From: an uncultured Pseudoalteromonas sp.
GTDB taxonomy: Bacteria > Pseudomonadota > Gammaproteobacteria > Enterobacterales > Alteromonadaceae
Assembly: GCA_947493455.1 (NCBI GenBank)
Contig: CANLRB010000002.1
Coordinates: 124,001-188,000 of the forward strand
Direction of reading: 5' to 3'
DNA length: 64,000 nucleotides
Part shown: one piece after another, positions 9,902-18,586 of the stretch
Layout: the number at the start of each line of letters is the position of its first letter
Numbering within the stretch: position 1 is the first letter of the stretch
Translations under genes and position numbers: made by a program
Notes under the pieces: generated by a model
Seen by the model: only the letters and a program-made list of their open reading frames with translations
Told to the model about the DNA's origin: nothing
Databases searched by the model: none

Positions 9902-10408
9902 ATGAAGCTGATTAAAGTTGATAAATCACGTTATCGTAGTCATTTAAACAAAGTGATAATTGCTTGTATTGCAGCACTTGTGGTGGGAGCGCTCGGTATT
10001 GCGCAACTCTTGATTGCCATTTGGCCGTCAGCCGAAGGCACACACTTTCATTGGAATCTTACCGGTGTGATTGTCACTTGCCTTATGATTGGCACTGTAT
10101 TGAAAAAAGTACAGCACCATGAGTTTATGACAGAAGTAACGTATGTTTGGCGGCTCAAACAGCAGTTAAATCTAATTACCCGTAAGCTGCGTAAAGTCAA
10201 AGAAGCTGCGTTTGCAGGCGACGTGATTGCAATGCAAATTTTAAATTATTCGTACGCTGGGTCGCGCTTATTGTGGCAGCTTGATGATAATACCATTACT
10301 ATGGACGAACTGACTGTGTCACAAAGTGAACTTGATATATTAGCTGAGCAACATAATGTCACATTAGATACCGAGCGATTCGAACCAGATAGTTTAAAGA
10401 GCTACTAA
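9902..10408 (+). CDS. DUF3087 family membrane protein
   Basis: A 168-residue protein with two N-terminal membrane segments (about 20-42 and 54-68) and a cytoplasmic helical C-terminal part (WRLKQQLNLITRKLRKVKEA and beyond). The overall layout matches DUF3087 of Alteromonadales and Vibrio as I remember it. Function is unknown. It is divergent from the chemoreceptor, and both are transcribed from the 116-base gap between them. Confidence 0.7.
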   Translation: MKLIKVDKSRYRSHLNKVIIACIAALVVGALGIAQLLIAIWPSAEGTHFHWNLTGVIVTCLMIGTVLKKVQHHEFMTEVTYVWRLKQQLNLITRKLRKVKEAAFAGDVIAMQILNYSYAGSRLLWQLDDNTITMDELTVSQSELDILAEQHNVTLDTERFEPDSLKSY

Positions 10409-10434
10409 TTATAACTGTTTAAATCTATTTAATG

Positions 10435-10468
10435 ACGCTAAGTTGTTATTGTTAAAGCAGCTTAGCGT
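10435..10468. terminator. Hairpin between convergent genes
   Basis: ACGCTAAG and CTTAGCGT pair across an 18-base loop between the convergent DUF3087 and PD40-like genes. A T run is absent, so termination is plausible but not certain. Confidence 0.45.
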
Positions 10469-10477
10469 TAAAATCCG

Positions 10478-11380
10478 TTATAACTTTGGTCTTAGCTTTT
10501 CAATTACATCGCTGCTTACCCAATATAAATCGAGCTCTTCACCTTTTGTACGGCGACTAAAAAACAAGTATTTGCCATCGGGTGATAGAGTTGCAACTGT
10601 TTCGTCAAAGCTAGAATTTACTTCTGAATCAAAAGGAATCGGCTTAGTCCAAGTGCCGTCTTTCTTTTTAAAATACACATACAAATCGGCATCGGTTCTA
10701 TTTTCGTCTTCTTTATTTCGAGAATCGACGATTAGATAATCTTGTGTCGGGGAAATAAACGCGTGGGCGCCAAATTCAATGTCGGCTTTTAAGGTTTTTG
10801 GATACTTTCCATTTACGTTAGGTGAATAGTAGGTTTTAAATTCTCTCGATAAGTTGGTATAGAAAAGATCGCCGTTGTTTGCGAGTGTCGAGGTCATTAC
10901 TTCATCTTGATTGATAGGGGACGCGAGTTTTTGGGCTTGACCCCAGCCATTTTTATATCGTTCTGCATACCAAATTTTAGTATCTGAAAAGTCGGCATTG
11001 TAGGCAGTGAAATAGACCTTTTTACCGTCGGCTGTGATGTTCGGTTCCATTTCTCCCGCTTTTTTGCCTTGTGTAAAGTTAGCTTTTTTAAAGCTTGTCC
11101 ACTGTTTATCTTCAAGTTTAGAAAAGTAAATCGCAGCGGGTACGCCAAACTTTTTTTGTACTGAAAAATACATTTCATCGCGCTTAGGAGAAAACGACAT
11201 ACCGTATTCTGAGCGTCCGCTTTTTGAGATAATATCAGGCGCAAATAGTTCGGGAGTGAGGCCCGGTGGTGTTTGTCCTAGGTATGGACCACTTGGTTGT
11301 CGCATACCTTGCACTGCACCAATATTGTTAGATAGCAGCACGGCGGTGAGTAGAGTGAATGATTTAAAAATGGACTTCAT
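10478..11380 (-). CDS. Exported PD40/TolB-like beta-propeller protein
   Basis: A 300-residue protein with a signal peptide (cleavage near IGA-VQ). It contains repeated PD40-type blades: MSFSPKRDEMYFSV, NITADGKKVYFTAY, STLANNGDLFYTN, FISPTQDYLIVDS and ATLSPDGKYLFFSRR. These repeats build a WD40-like propeller like the C-terminal half of TolB and serve as a protein- or ligand-binding platform in the periplasm. There is no catalytic motif. It appears to be a single-gene unit. The fold is clear; the partner is unknown. Confidence 0.85.
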   Translation of the reverse strand: MKSIFKSFTLLTAVLLSNNIGAVQGMRQPSGPYLGQTPPGLTPELFAPDIISKSGRSEYGMSFSPKRDEMYFSVQKKFGVPAAIYFSKLEDKQWTSFKKANFTQGKKAGEMEPNITADGKKVYFTAYNADFSDTKIWYAERYKNGWGQAQKLASPINQDEVMTSTLANNGDLFYTNLSREFKTYYSPNVNGKYPKTLKADIEFGAHAFISPTQDYLIVDSRNKEDENRTDADLYVYFKKKDGTWTKPIPFDSEVNSSFDETVATLSPDGKYLFFSRRTKGEELDLYWVSSDVIEKLRPKL

Positions 11381-11564
11381 AATTTACCTTCGTTTAAAAC
11401 GACCACTATGTATCAGAATTAGTAAAAAAGTGGCTTAAATTAACTAAACAAGGTATTAGCTTAAGCAACTTAATATTAAAACACTTGAGGTTAGTATGAA
11501 TTTTAACTGATTTTAAGCTGACGTGATTAATTTACATTTTTTCAACTGTTTATTGTGAAGTCAG

Positions 11565-12038
11565 CTATTGTGGATTGCGATTTTCTCCGACTAGAAAGTC
11601 TTTTTTTGGTGTGTAGTTAATCCAATCTTCTTGATAGATAATTTTGTTGTTGTCGTCGAATTTATGCCACATCACAAAACGCCAAGGGCCCATTACTTTA
11701 CCGTTATATTTAAAGCGGTTAAAAAGCCCCTTTGTAATGACAAGTTGTTTATTTATTACTTGATGCTCAATGGTAAAGGTTTTCTTGCCATCTAATACTT
11801 CAACATCATCACGATTCCAGTCAAAAAAAGCGGCAATTTGTTTTTTGTTTTGGGCAAGGTGTCCATAAACGAGATCATCCAATTGGGCGTCGTGCGCGTA
11901 AAACGACATAAACTTTTTAAAGTCACTTCGCTTTTGATAGGTGGTAAAGTAATCGCTTGCAACTTTTTTGAGCTCACTCCCCTGAGCTTGATATGCAAAA
12001 ATACTACAAATAAATAATAAAACGATGCGAACTATCAT
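11565..12038 (-). CDS. Exported SnoaL/NTF2-like protein
   Basis: A 157-residue protein with a signal peptide (MIVRIVLLFICSIFAYQAQG). The pattern SDYFTTYQKRSDFKKFMSFYAHDAQLDD, followed by strand-rich sequence with WRFVMWHKFDD and YQEDWINY, is characteristic of the cone-shaped NTF2/SnoaL fold. Such exported members usually bind small ligands; no enzyme activity can be assigned. The gene points left, away from the radical SAM gene, with its own short upstream region. Confidence 0.7.
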   Translation of the reverse strand: MIVRIVLLFICSIFAYQAQGSELKKVASDYFTTYQKRSDFKKFMSFYAHDAQLDDLVYGHLAQNKKQIAAFFDWNRDDVEVLDGKKTFTIEHQVINKQLVITKGLFNRFKYNGKVMGPWRFVMWHKFDDNNKIIYQEDWINYTPKKDFLVGENRNPQ

Positions 12039-12270
12039 GACGTACTCTGTTTTTAACGATTATTTATATCATGCCACTGCGACAAAAATATGCGAGCAAT
12101 ATTGTGTAAAGCTTTATTACATCAGCATTATTGACGGAAAATTAAGATAGATGAAAATTACAAATATGGTGCTAAAGAACACTAAAATCGGCGAATTCGT
12201 CTTAGATCATGTTTTTGTGTTATGATGTGCGTTTTACATTTAGCAAGTAAACAAGATAATAGGAAGAAGC

Positions 12271-13617
12271 ATGCAACATCAAGTTGTTCAGTTGCAACCA
12301 GCAACTGCTTTTCAGTCGCCGAATTTTCAGTCATATCAGCACCGACAAATTGATAAAATCGAGGCGCTGGAACAACTGCCGGAGCACCTTAGGTTTGAAA
12401 TGAAGGTGGTTGCGAGCGTTTTTCCGTTTCGCGTAAATAACTTTGTTATCGATAATTTGATTGATTGGCATAAAGTCCCGAACGATCCAGTATTTCAGCT
12501 CACTTTTCCGCAGCGCGGCATGTTGGATGATGAGTCGTATGAATTGATGGCAGAGCTACACCGACGCACGCCAAAGCCAAGTGCAGAAGAAGTGCACCAG
12601 CTCGCGCAAGAAATCCGTAAAAAGTTAAACCCACATCCAGCGGGGCAAATGGATAAGAATGTACCGCAGCTCGATGGTGAACCTGTATCTGGTATGCAGC
12701 ACAAGTATAAAGAAACCGTGCTGTTCTTCCCGTCACAAGGGCAGTATTGTCATTCGTATTGTACTTTCTGTTTCCGCTGGGCGCAGTTTGTAGGTAAAGC
12801 GACACGCTTTAATAATAATGATGCAGATGAATTACATCAGTATTTGCGTGAACATAAAGAAGTCACCGACTTATTAGTCACGGGTGGCGATCCTATGGTG
12901 ATGCGCACCAGCAAATTACGCGGTTATTTAGAAGCGTTAAAAGGCGAGGAATTTGATCATATTCGCACGATTCGTATTGGTACTAAATCGTTAACATTTT
13001 GGCCATACCGTTATGTGACTGACCCTGATGCTGATGATTTGCTTTTGCTTATAAGCGAGCTCGTCGCCGCAGGCAAGCACGTGTCTTTTATGGCACACGT
13101 GAATCATTTACAAGAGTTAAGAACCGATGTAACACGCGAAGCCATTAAGCGCATCCGTGCAACTGGAGCGCAAATTCGTACTCAGGCGCCATTGCTTAAT
13201 AATATCAATGAAGATCCTGATATGTGGGCAAAAATGTGGCAAGAGCAAACACAAATGGGCATGATTCCATATTACATGTTTATTGAACGTGATACCGGCG
13301 CAAAACGTTACTTTGAATTACCGCTTTATCGCACATGGGAAGTCTTTAGAGATGCCTATAAACAAGTGTCAGGTGTAAGCCGCACAGTGCGCGGACCTTC
13401 TATGAGCGCCGGTCCAGGTAAGGTTGAAATTTCAGGTGTAACTGAAGTAAACGGTGAGAAAGTGTTTGTACTACGCTTTATTCAGGCGCGTAACCCTGAG
13501 TGGGTGCAACGTCCATTTTTTGCAAAATACGATGAAACAGCGACTTGGCTTGATGACTTAAAGCCTGCGTTTGGCGAAGAAAAATTCTTCTGGCAGGACG
13601 AATACGAAGCAATGTAA
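12271..13617 (+). CDS. KamA-family radical SAM protein (lysine 2,3-aminomutase-like)
   Basis: A 448-residue cytosolic enzyme. Cys160, Cys164 and Cys167 (CHSYCTFCFRW) are the CxxxCxxC ligands of the radical-SAM 4Fe-4S cluster. VTGGDPMVM is the SAM-binding GGDP segment. An SAGPGKVEI segment near residue 390 may hold the PLP lysine. It is longer than EpmB (about 340 aa) and is not beside efp, so it is more likely a KamA-like amino-acid mutase or an uncharacterised KamA clade than the EF-P lysylation enzyme. It stands alone and ends at a strong terminator. Confidence 0.85.
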   Translation: MQHQVVQLQPATAFQSPNFQSYQHRQIDKIEALEQLPEHLRFEMKVVASVFPFRVNNFVIDNLIDWHKVPNDPVFQLTFPQRGMLDDESYELMAELHRRTPKPSAEEVHQLAQEIRKKLNPHPAGQMDKNVPQLDGEPVSGMQHKYKETVLFFPSQGQYCHSYCTFCFRWAQFVGKATRFNNNDADELHQYLREHKEVTDLLVTGGDPMVMRTSKLRGYLEALKGEEFDHIRTIRIGTKSLTFWPYRYVTDPDADDLLLLISELVAAGKHVSFMAHVNHLQELRTDVTREAIKRIRATGAQIRTQAPLLNNINEDPDMWAKMWQEQTQMGMIPYYMFIERDTGAKRYFELPLYRTWEVFRDAYKQVSGVSRTVRGPSMSAGPGKVEISGVTEVNGEKVFVLRFIQARNPEWVQRPFFAKYDETATWLDDLKPAFGEEKFFWQDEYEAM

Positions 13618-13634
13618 TTTCATTGAAATTAAAC

Positions 13635-13665
13635 AAGGCCTGCGCTTTAGCGTAGGCCTTTTTTT
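13635..13665 (+). terminator. Rho-independent terminator
   Basis: AAGGCCTGCGC pairs with GCGTAGGCCTT (one G-T pair) around TTTA and is followed by T5 or more. It lies just after the KamA-like gene. Confidence 0.9.
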
Positions 13666-13668
13666 GGT

Positions 13669-14151
13669 CTTAACTCAATAATGCCGACAATCAACTTGGT
13701 CGAAAATTGAGTATGCAAATAACTTGTAATCGTTTCTTTTTCTGGAGTTTGATGAAAGTAGGAGGTTATTCAGCTCTGTTTTTCTAAAAAGGATCGTCAA
13801 ACTAAGGGTATTTTTAGTCTATGTTTGAGTTCTATATTGAAATTTTATGAACAAGTCGTCACAACGATGACTATACGGCCACCATCCGTTTTACAGTGAA
13901 GCAACCAAGACAAACGTGAAAACCGCAATTCGGCAACACTGATTTATTAGGTATTCTCCTCACTACACATTAAAAAAGATTAGTCACCATAACTTTAATT
14001 TAGCGTTGTGCGATCGAGCCATCTACGAGCTGGGTATGTTTAGGCATGTTTAATATGTAAAAATTATTAACATTATTAAAATTATAAGTTGTTGAGTTTA
14101 AATGGTTTATGGGTTAGATTAATTTAATCTGTTGTTATAGTGAATTAAATT
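13669..14151. other. Gene-free stretch upstream of the exbB operon
   Basis: About 480 bases with no convincing reading frame longer than a dozen codons with a ribosome site. The composition becomes very AT-rich towards the exbB start. I see no tRNA, riboswitch or repeat except the small palindrome at 14116-14130. It may be the remnant of a lost gene plus the operon promoter. Confidence 0.5.
14116..14130. promoter_or_regulatory. Palindrome upstream of exbB (possible operator)
   Basis: AGATTAATTTAATCT is a perfect 7-bp palindrome with a one-base centre, 22 bases before the ExbB-like start. It does not match the Fur consensus well. An operator role is a guess. Confidence 0.3.
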
Positions 14152-14730
14152 ATGGAAGAATTATTTATTAAAGGCGGAGAATTCATGTGGCCGCTGTTGG
14201 TTTTGTTGTTGGTCACTTTGGTGGTTGTGGTTGAGAGACTTATATATTGGATCAAAATAAAAATTGATTTAAACCGTACTCATCGAAGTGCATTCTTAAA
14301 ATCCGGTGCACCCGCCTTTCAAGCAGACCCGTCAGATGATCGCGCTGTTTTAATTGCCACTATCGCGACAAAAAATAAATCACTTTCACAAGCCGAAATT
14401 GAAAACTATATCAAGTCAAATTTTATGAAAAATAATCGCTTTATGCGGGTGCTTGATGTTGTGACAAGTACTGCACCTTTACTCGGTATTCTTGGTACCA
14501 TTTGGGGGATCATCAGCTCTTTTAATCTGGCGGGGTCTTTTATTGATATAGAGCCAGCAAAAGCCATGGTTGGAATGGCGGAGGCGTTCATTACAACGGC
14601 TTTTGGATTAATCGTCAGCCTTACCGCGCTATTTGCGCACAGTTATTATCAATCGATATCTGAAAAAAACTTAGTTGAAGATGATGTATTTCTGACTAAA
14701 GTTAAAGTGAAGTTAGATAGCAATGAATAA
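14152..14730 (+). CDS. ExbB/TolQ/MotA-type proton channel protein
   Basis: A 192-residue inner-membrane protein with three membrane segments (about 12-32, 100-122 and 138-160). The family core STAPLLGILGTIWGIISSF and AMVGMAEAFITTAFGLIVS are the Thr- and Gly-rich pore helices of ExbB/TolQ. With ExbD it forms the proton-driven motor that energises TonB. The stop overlaps the ExbD start by 8 bases. It is first in an exbB-exbD-tonB operon near a TonB-dependent receptor. Confidence 0.9.
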   Translation: MEELFIKGGEFMWPLLVLLLVTLVVVVERLIYWIKIKIDLNRTHRSAFLKSGAPAFQADPSDDRAVLIATIATKNKSLSQAEIENYIKSNFMKNNRFMRVLDVVTSTAPLLGILGTIWGIISSFNLAGSFIDIEPAKAMVGMAEAFITTAFGLIVSLTALFAHSYYQSISEKNLVEDDVFLTKVKVKLDSNE

Positions 14731-15124
14731 GTATTCAAAAACGCATAGACCCGTTAATTTATTGCCTTTAATGGACGTTATTTTTCTTGTTTTGGCCGTA
14801 TTCTTTTATCTCATGTTATTTATGGTTAGACATGAAGGGATTAAAGTTGATTTACCTTCAGCGGCCACCGCTCAACAAAATAATCAATTGTTTAAATCAG
14901 TGAGTATTGATAAGAATAATAAATTATACCTAGATAAAAAAGCGATAAATTGGGAGCATCTTCAAGCAAAAATTACCGAACTAAAATCAGAGCATGGTGA
15001 AGATTTAATCGTTTATATCGCAGCAGACAACAAAGCTGAATATAAGTACTTTATTAGAGTATTGGACGCACTGAAAAGTAACGGGATTAACAATGTTAAT
15101 ATCGAAACAATTGGATCTAAATAA
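14723..15124 (+). CDS. ExbD/TolR family protein
   Basis: A 133-residue protein with one N-terminal membrane helix. LLPLMDVIFLVLAVFFY carries the proton-carrying Asp typical of ExbD/TolR. A periplasmic domain follows (about 55-133), with the family pattern DLIVYIAADNKAEYKYFIRVLD. It partners ExbB and TonB. It overlaps exbB by 8 bases and the TonB gene by up to 32 bases, so translation is coupled. Confidence 0.9.
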   Translation: MNKYSKTHRPVNLLPLMDVIFLVLAVFFYLMLFMVRHEGIKVDLPSAATAQQNNQLFKSVSIDKNNKLYLDKKAINWEHLQAKITELKSEHGEDLIVYIAADNKAEYKYFIRVLDALKSNGINNVNIETIGSK

Positions 15125-15791
15125 CGATACACACAGATTATTGATTTCAATGGTTTTTGTGACCATGTCATTGATGCTTGTATCGTCTAACTCAAAGTCG
15201 CAACTTTCTTTTTTATTTAAAAACCGTACTAATTCTCTATACAGTGAGAATACGCCAAACTCTTATGATAATGTGAATCAACAGGCTTCCTCTAGGGGTG
15301 CGTATACTAATCTAAACCTATTGACGCAAAAGAAAAGCAGTGTTCAAGTCAGTATTAGTAACTCTGTATTTGCACACGAAGCTGAGTCTAATGCACCACA
15401 TACCGAAAGCGGACATGCTGATTCACTCGATACCAATGAAAATGAAGTAGAGCGTAAAGCTGAAAATAGTGCCGCGAATACTGCCTCTCAGCAATCAACC
15501 CTTGTTTCAGGGGCGCTTGCTTCGCATCTTGTATATCAAAGCTTGTTAGTAGGGAGCCCGCCAAATTACATTTATCAAGCTCGAAAGCATGAGTTAGAGG
15601 GGCTCGTTGTTGCCAAAATACAGGTCGATAAACAAGGCGTAATAGAGCAAACTGAGTTGGTCAAATCATCAGGGCATGCGTTATTGGATAATGAGGTACG
15701 TAGAGCAATTAGTATGTGGATATTCGACCCTCACACAATCGGCTTTGAAAAAAAGGAGTTTGTCATTGAGTTTAATTTTAAGCTCGAATAA
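15093..15791 (+). CDS. TonB-family energy transducer
   Basis: A 232-residue periplasm-spanning protein. It has an N-terminal membrane anchor (about 14-32), a Ser/Asn/Glu-rich linker in place of the usual Pro-Lys spacer, and a C-terminal TonB domain (about 150-232). That domain contains LEGLVVAKIQVDKQGVIEQ, LVKSSGHALLDNEVRRA and WIFDP, which are clear family hallmarks. It carries energy from ExbBD to outer-membrane receptors. A start at 15150 would be shorter; the one given has GGGA upstream. The missing proline-rich spacer is unusual. It converges on the YjbR-like gene. Confidence 0.85.
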   Translation: MLISKQLDLNNDTHRLLISMVFVTMSLMLVSSNSKSQLSFLFKNRTNSLYSENTPNSYDNVNQQASSRGAYTNLNLLTQKKSSVQVSISNSVFAHEAESNAPHTESGHADSLDTNENEVERKAENSAANTASQQSTLVSGALASHLVYQSLLVGSPPNYIYQARKHELEGLVVAKIQVDKQGVIEQTELVKSSGHALLDNEVRRAISMWIFDPHTIGFEKKEFVIEFNFKLE

Positions 15792-15820
15792 GTACTTTTG
15801 TGAACACTGTATAAAAAGTA

Positions 15821-16213
15821 TTAAAGGTGAAGCAAAATCGATGTCTGATCTTTTTTCGTCATTTTCTTCACCACCAACTTAAACGAATTATCAATCATAC
15901 GTTTAATTTCGCCTTGCGGGATAGAGCCATCTAAGATCACGGTATTCCAAAGTTTTTTATTCATATGATAGCCGGGTAAGACAGCATCGAATATATCGCG
16001 CAGCGCCAGGGCTTCATCTGGATCGCATTTTAAATTAACACAGTAATAGCCTTTTAACTTTCCTTGAGTGTCTTTTTCTGTGCCTTTACCCAATGACAGG
16101 GTTGCGAACATTTTACCTTTAACTTTAAACACATCCACACCTTCGCCAAATGGCTGGCCGACTGAAGTTTCAGGTAAGTTGAGCAGATAGCGAGAAACGG
16201 CGAGATGATCCAT
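15821..16213 (-). CDS. MmcQ/YjbR family DNA-binding-like protein
   Basis: A 130-residue soluble protein with the YjbR pattern: a PFGEGVDVFKVKGKMFATLSL segment, YYCVNLKCDPDEALALRD, GYHMNKKLWNTVILDG, and a final helix starting MIDNSFKLVVKKM. The CyaY-like fold is often annotated as DNA-binding, but the role is not established. It is a single gene, convergent with tonB. Confidence 0.85.
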   Translation of the reverse strand: MDHLAVSRYLLNLPETSVGQPFGEGVDVFKVKGKMFATLSLGKGTEKDTQGKLKGYYCVNLKCDPDEALALRDIFDAVLPGYHMNKKLWNTVILDGSIPQGEIKRMIDNSFKLVVKKMTKKDQTSILLHL

Positions 16214-16280
16214 TGTTATTCCTTTAATACCAGTTTCATTAAATAAGCGGTCTATGGCAGTGTAAAGTATAAAAATAAAA

Positions 16281-16310
16281 AGCCCAACTTGAAAATTGGG
16301 CTATTTATTT
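16281..16310 (-). terminator. Terminator of the TonB-dependent receptor gene
   Basis: AGCCCAA and TTGGGCT form a stem with A/T-rich flanks on both sides. It lies 22 bases beyond the receptor stop on its coding strand. Confidence 0.75.
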
Positions 16311-16323
16311 TTAATTGGCACAG

Positions 16324-18456
16324 TTAAAAGTGGAAGCTGGCTTCGAGCCACGCGCTAATACCTTCGTTAGGTAAGCGTTGCATCACTGGTGTATCTGCAA
16401 AGTTAACGCGGTTGTAACCGCCGAGATGGTTTTGATAGTTACGATCAAGTAGGTTATCAATGCCACCGCGCAGCACAATTTCATTGGTGAGCGAATATTC
16501 CGTACTCACATTTAGTAGACCATAACCGGATGTCGGTTTTTCTGTGTTGGTTTGCGATACTTTTGACTGTGCGGCGACAGCAATAAAAGTAATGTTTGCA
16601 GTAATTGGGGCGAATGAATAGCTCAGGGTCATTTGGCTATTGAGTGGGGCCACTCGATAGAGGTTATCGCTAATGTCGCGGCGTGTACCTTTTACATAAC
16701 TTGCAATACCTGAAAGCGCAAACTGCTGATTAATTTTATATTGCCACGTAATATCCGTTCCCCATAGCTCTGCATCGACATTGTTAAACTGAAGGGGATT
16801 GTCGTCTTTTGCCATCATCTTCGCCATCATTTTGGCATCTCTTTGCGCCATAGTAAGTGGCGTGCCTTGTATATAGTTATCGATGCGCTGATAGAAAACA
16901 TACGGCGTGAGTGCAAAGTTATTCTGATGCCAAGACAAACCAATATTTGTTTGCAGTGCGGCTTCTGACTTTAAATTGACATTGCCGATATAAGTATGAC
17001 CATCGGCAAGACCGCCCGTTGCTTCCATTGGTGTCCATAAATAGCGCTCTTGATAAGAAGGAGCACGATGCTTCAAACCCACCCCAAAATAAAGAGAAAG
17101 CGGCGTTGAAAATTGAGTTTGAGTGCTTAGTACAACATCGATTTTGGTGTCGTCTACTTTACGGTTTTGGGTGTTAAAGTCGTGTTGTAAATTATGTGCA
17201 AGCTCGCCCATATTAGGCATGTCATCTTGGTGATGTGTTGAGGAATGTGGCATTGTCATTGTCGCCATTGACGAGCTAACAACGCCTGCGTTAGATTTAT
17301 TGTGTTTTAAACGCGCACCAATGTGTACTTGGGTATCTGCGATGTGTTGTTGCCACTCGGCAAACAGGCTAAATTTATTGTCTTTAACATTATTGAAGTT
17401 TAAGACTTTAAACATCGCATTGTTTGGATTGGTAATTATCGAGTCATGCGTTGACAAAACGCTATCATAGCCGAGTGATAGTAAGCCACTATTTAGTTGG
17501 CGTGACAACACAAACTGTAAATCGGTCGTATCGGCAAGTGCTGTGTTACGACGGTGCTTCTTCGGGTCTTTATTGGTACGCAGTAAAAAATTGGTCATTT
17601 CGTGATCGGCATCGAGATAACCAAAAGACCAGTCAAATTGCCAATTCATTAATTGTTGATGGCCGTCAAGTGCAACGCGGTGGCTGCGAATATACTCAAT
17701 ATCCATGGGCAGGGCAGGGGTACCTGAATCACCTGTATCCGTATAATGATAGCCAAAGCCAAATTCTGATTCATCCACATTTAAGCGCACATCAGCGCCA
17801 ACTTGTGTCTTGTCGAACTCTGTCGGTTTGATACGTGTCTTGTCGCCGCTTTTAAAGTGTTCGCCTTGCTGTTGGTTAACATAGGCAAGTAATGCAAATT
17901 CATTTTTACTCAGGTTCGTGATACCTGACACTGTCGTTGCTTGATTATTACTGCGATAACCGAATAGCAAGTCGCTTTCTACCACTAGATTAGCTGTATC
18001 ATCGATTTGCGCTTTTCGTGATTCAATATTAATTGCACCACCAAGTGTATCGATACCTGCTGAAACAGGCGCTATGCCGCGATATACAGTCATACTATCG
18101 ACTAACAGCGGCGTCGAGTAACTAAGGGGTGTATCCATCGCGTTGGGTCCAGCACCTATGATGGGTTGTCCATTTATCGTTGTTGCAATTCGGTCGCCAA
18201 ATAAGCCACGGTATTGGGCGATCCCCGTTATCGGACCATTACGATTTATATTGGCACCGGGAAGTGAACTAAGCCAATGGGCCAGGTCAACTTCTGATGT
18301 TTGACCTTTCGCAAAGCTTTGTTCAATTGGGTTGTCATTGCGTTGGTGTTGTATCGTTATGACTTCGATACTTGTTGTGTGATTATCGTTAGTGGCAAAA
18401 CAAGCTTCACTCAATGGCAGTAGAGCGAAGGTTACAAGGGAGATTGAAAAGCGCAT
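16324..18456 (-). CDS. TonB-dependent receptor, copper-receptor (OprC/NosA) type
   Basis: A 710-residue outer-membrane receptor with a signal peptide (cleavage near CFA-TN), a plug domain (about 30-145) and a beta-barrel ending in SAWLEASFHF. The plug contains INGQPIIGAGPNAMDTPLSY, which I associate with TonB-dependent copper receptors. An extracellular-loop region holds a Met/His cluster (MATMTMPHSSTHHQDDMPNM), and another loop reads MMAKMMAKDDN; both fit metal binding. Uptake would need a TonB system such as the one 0.6 kb away. Copper is inferred from motif and composition, not proven. Confidence 0.85.
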   Translation of the reverse strand: MRFSISLVTFALLPLSEACFATNDNHTTSIEVITIQHQRNDNPIEQSFAKGQTSEVDLAHWLSSLPGANINRNGPITGIAQYRGLFGDRIATTINGQPIIGAGPNAMDTPLSYSTPLLVDSMTVYRGIAPVSAGIDTLGGAINIESRKAQIDDTANLVVESDLLFGYRSNNQATTVSGITNLSKNEFALLAYVNQQQGEHFKSGDKTRIKPTEFDKTQVGADVRLNVDESEFGFGYHYTDTGDSGTPALPMDIEYIRSHRVALDGHQQLMNWQFDWSFGYLDADHEMTNFLLRTNKDPKKHRRNTALADTTDLQFVLSRQLNSGLLSLGYDSVLSTHDSIITNPNNAMFKVLNFNNVKDNKFSLFAEWQQHIADTQVHIGARLKHNKSNAGVVSSSMATMTMPHSSTHHQDDMPNMGELAHNLQHDFNTQNRKVDDTKIDVVLSTQTQFSTPLSLYFGVGLKHRAPSYQERYLWTPMEATGGLADGHTYIGNVNLKSEAALQTNIGLSWHQNNFALTPYVFYQRIDNYIQGTPLTMAQRDAKMMAKMMAKDDNPLQFNNVDAELWGTDITWQYKINQQFALSGIASYVKGTRRDISDNLYRVAPLNSQMTLSYSFAPITANITFIAVAAQSKVSQTNTEKPTSGYGLLNVSTEYSLTNEIVLRGGIDNLLDRNYQNHLGGYNRVNFADTPVMQRLPNEGISAWLEASFHF

Positions 18457-18533
18457 TTTTTACATGTTATGTTTTTAGTATGTAAGGCTATTTTGTTTTT
18501 TAAGAGCGGTATTAACAAAACAAATTGCGCAAA

Positions 18534-18552
18534 CTGCGACATCTTGTCGCAG
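18534..18552. promoter_or_regulatory. Perfect 8-bp palindrome upstream of the metal receptor
   Basis: CTGCGACA-TCT-TGTCGCAG lies 78 bases before the receptor start and 35 bases after the stop of the upstream solute-binding gene. Either an operator for the receptor or a terminator hairpin without a T tract would fit. Confidence 0.4.
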
Positions 18553-18586
18553 ATGTCGGTAAATAGACCCTAATTCATAGCGGTTG

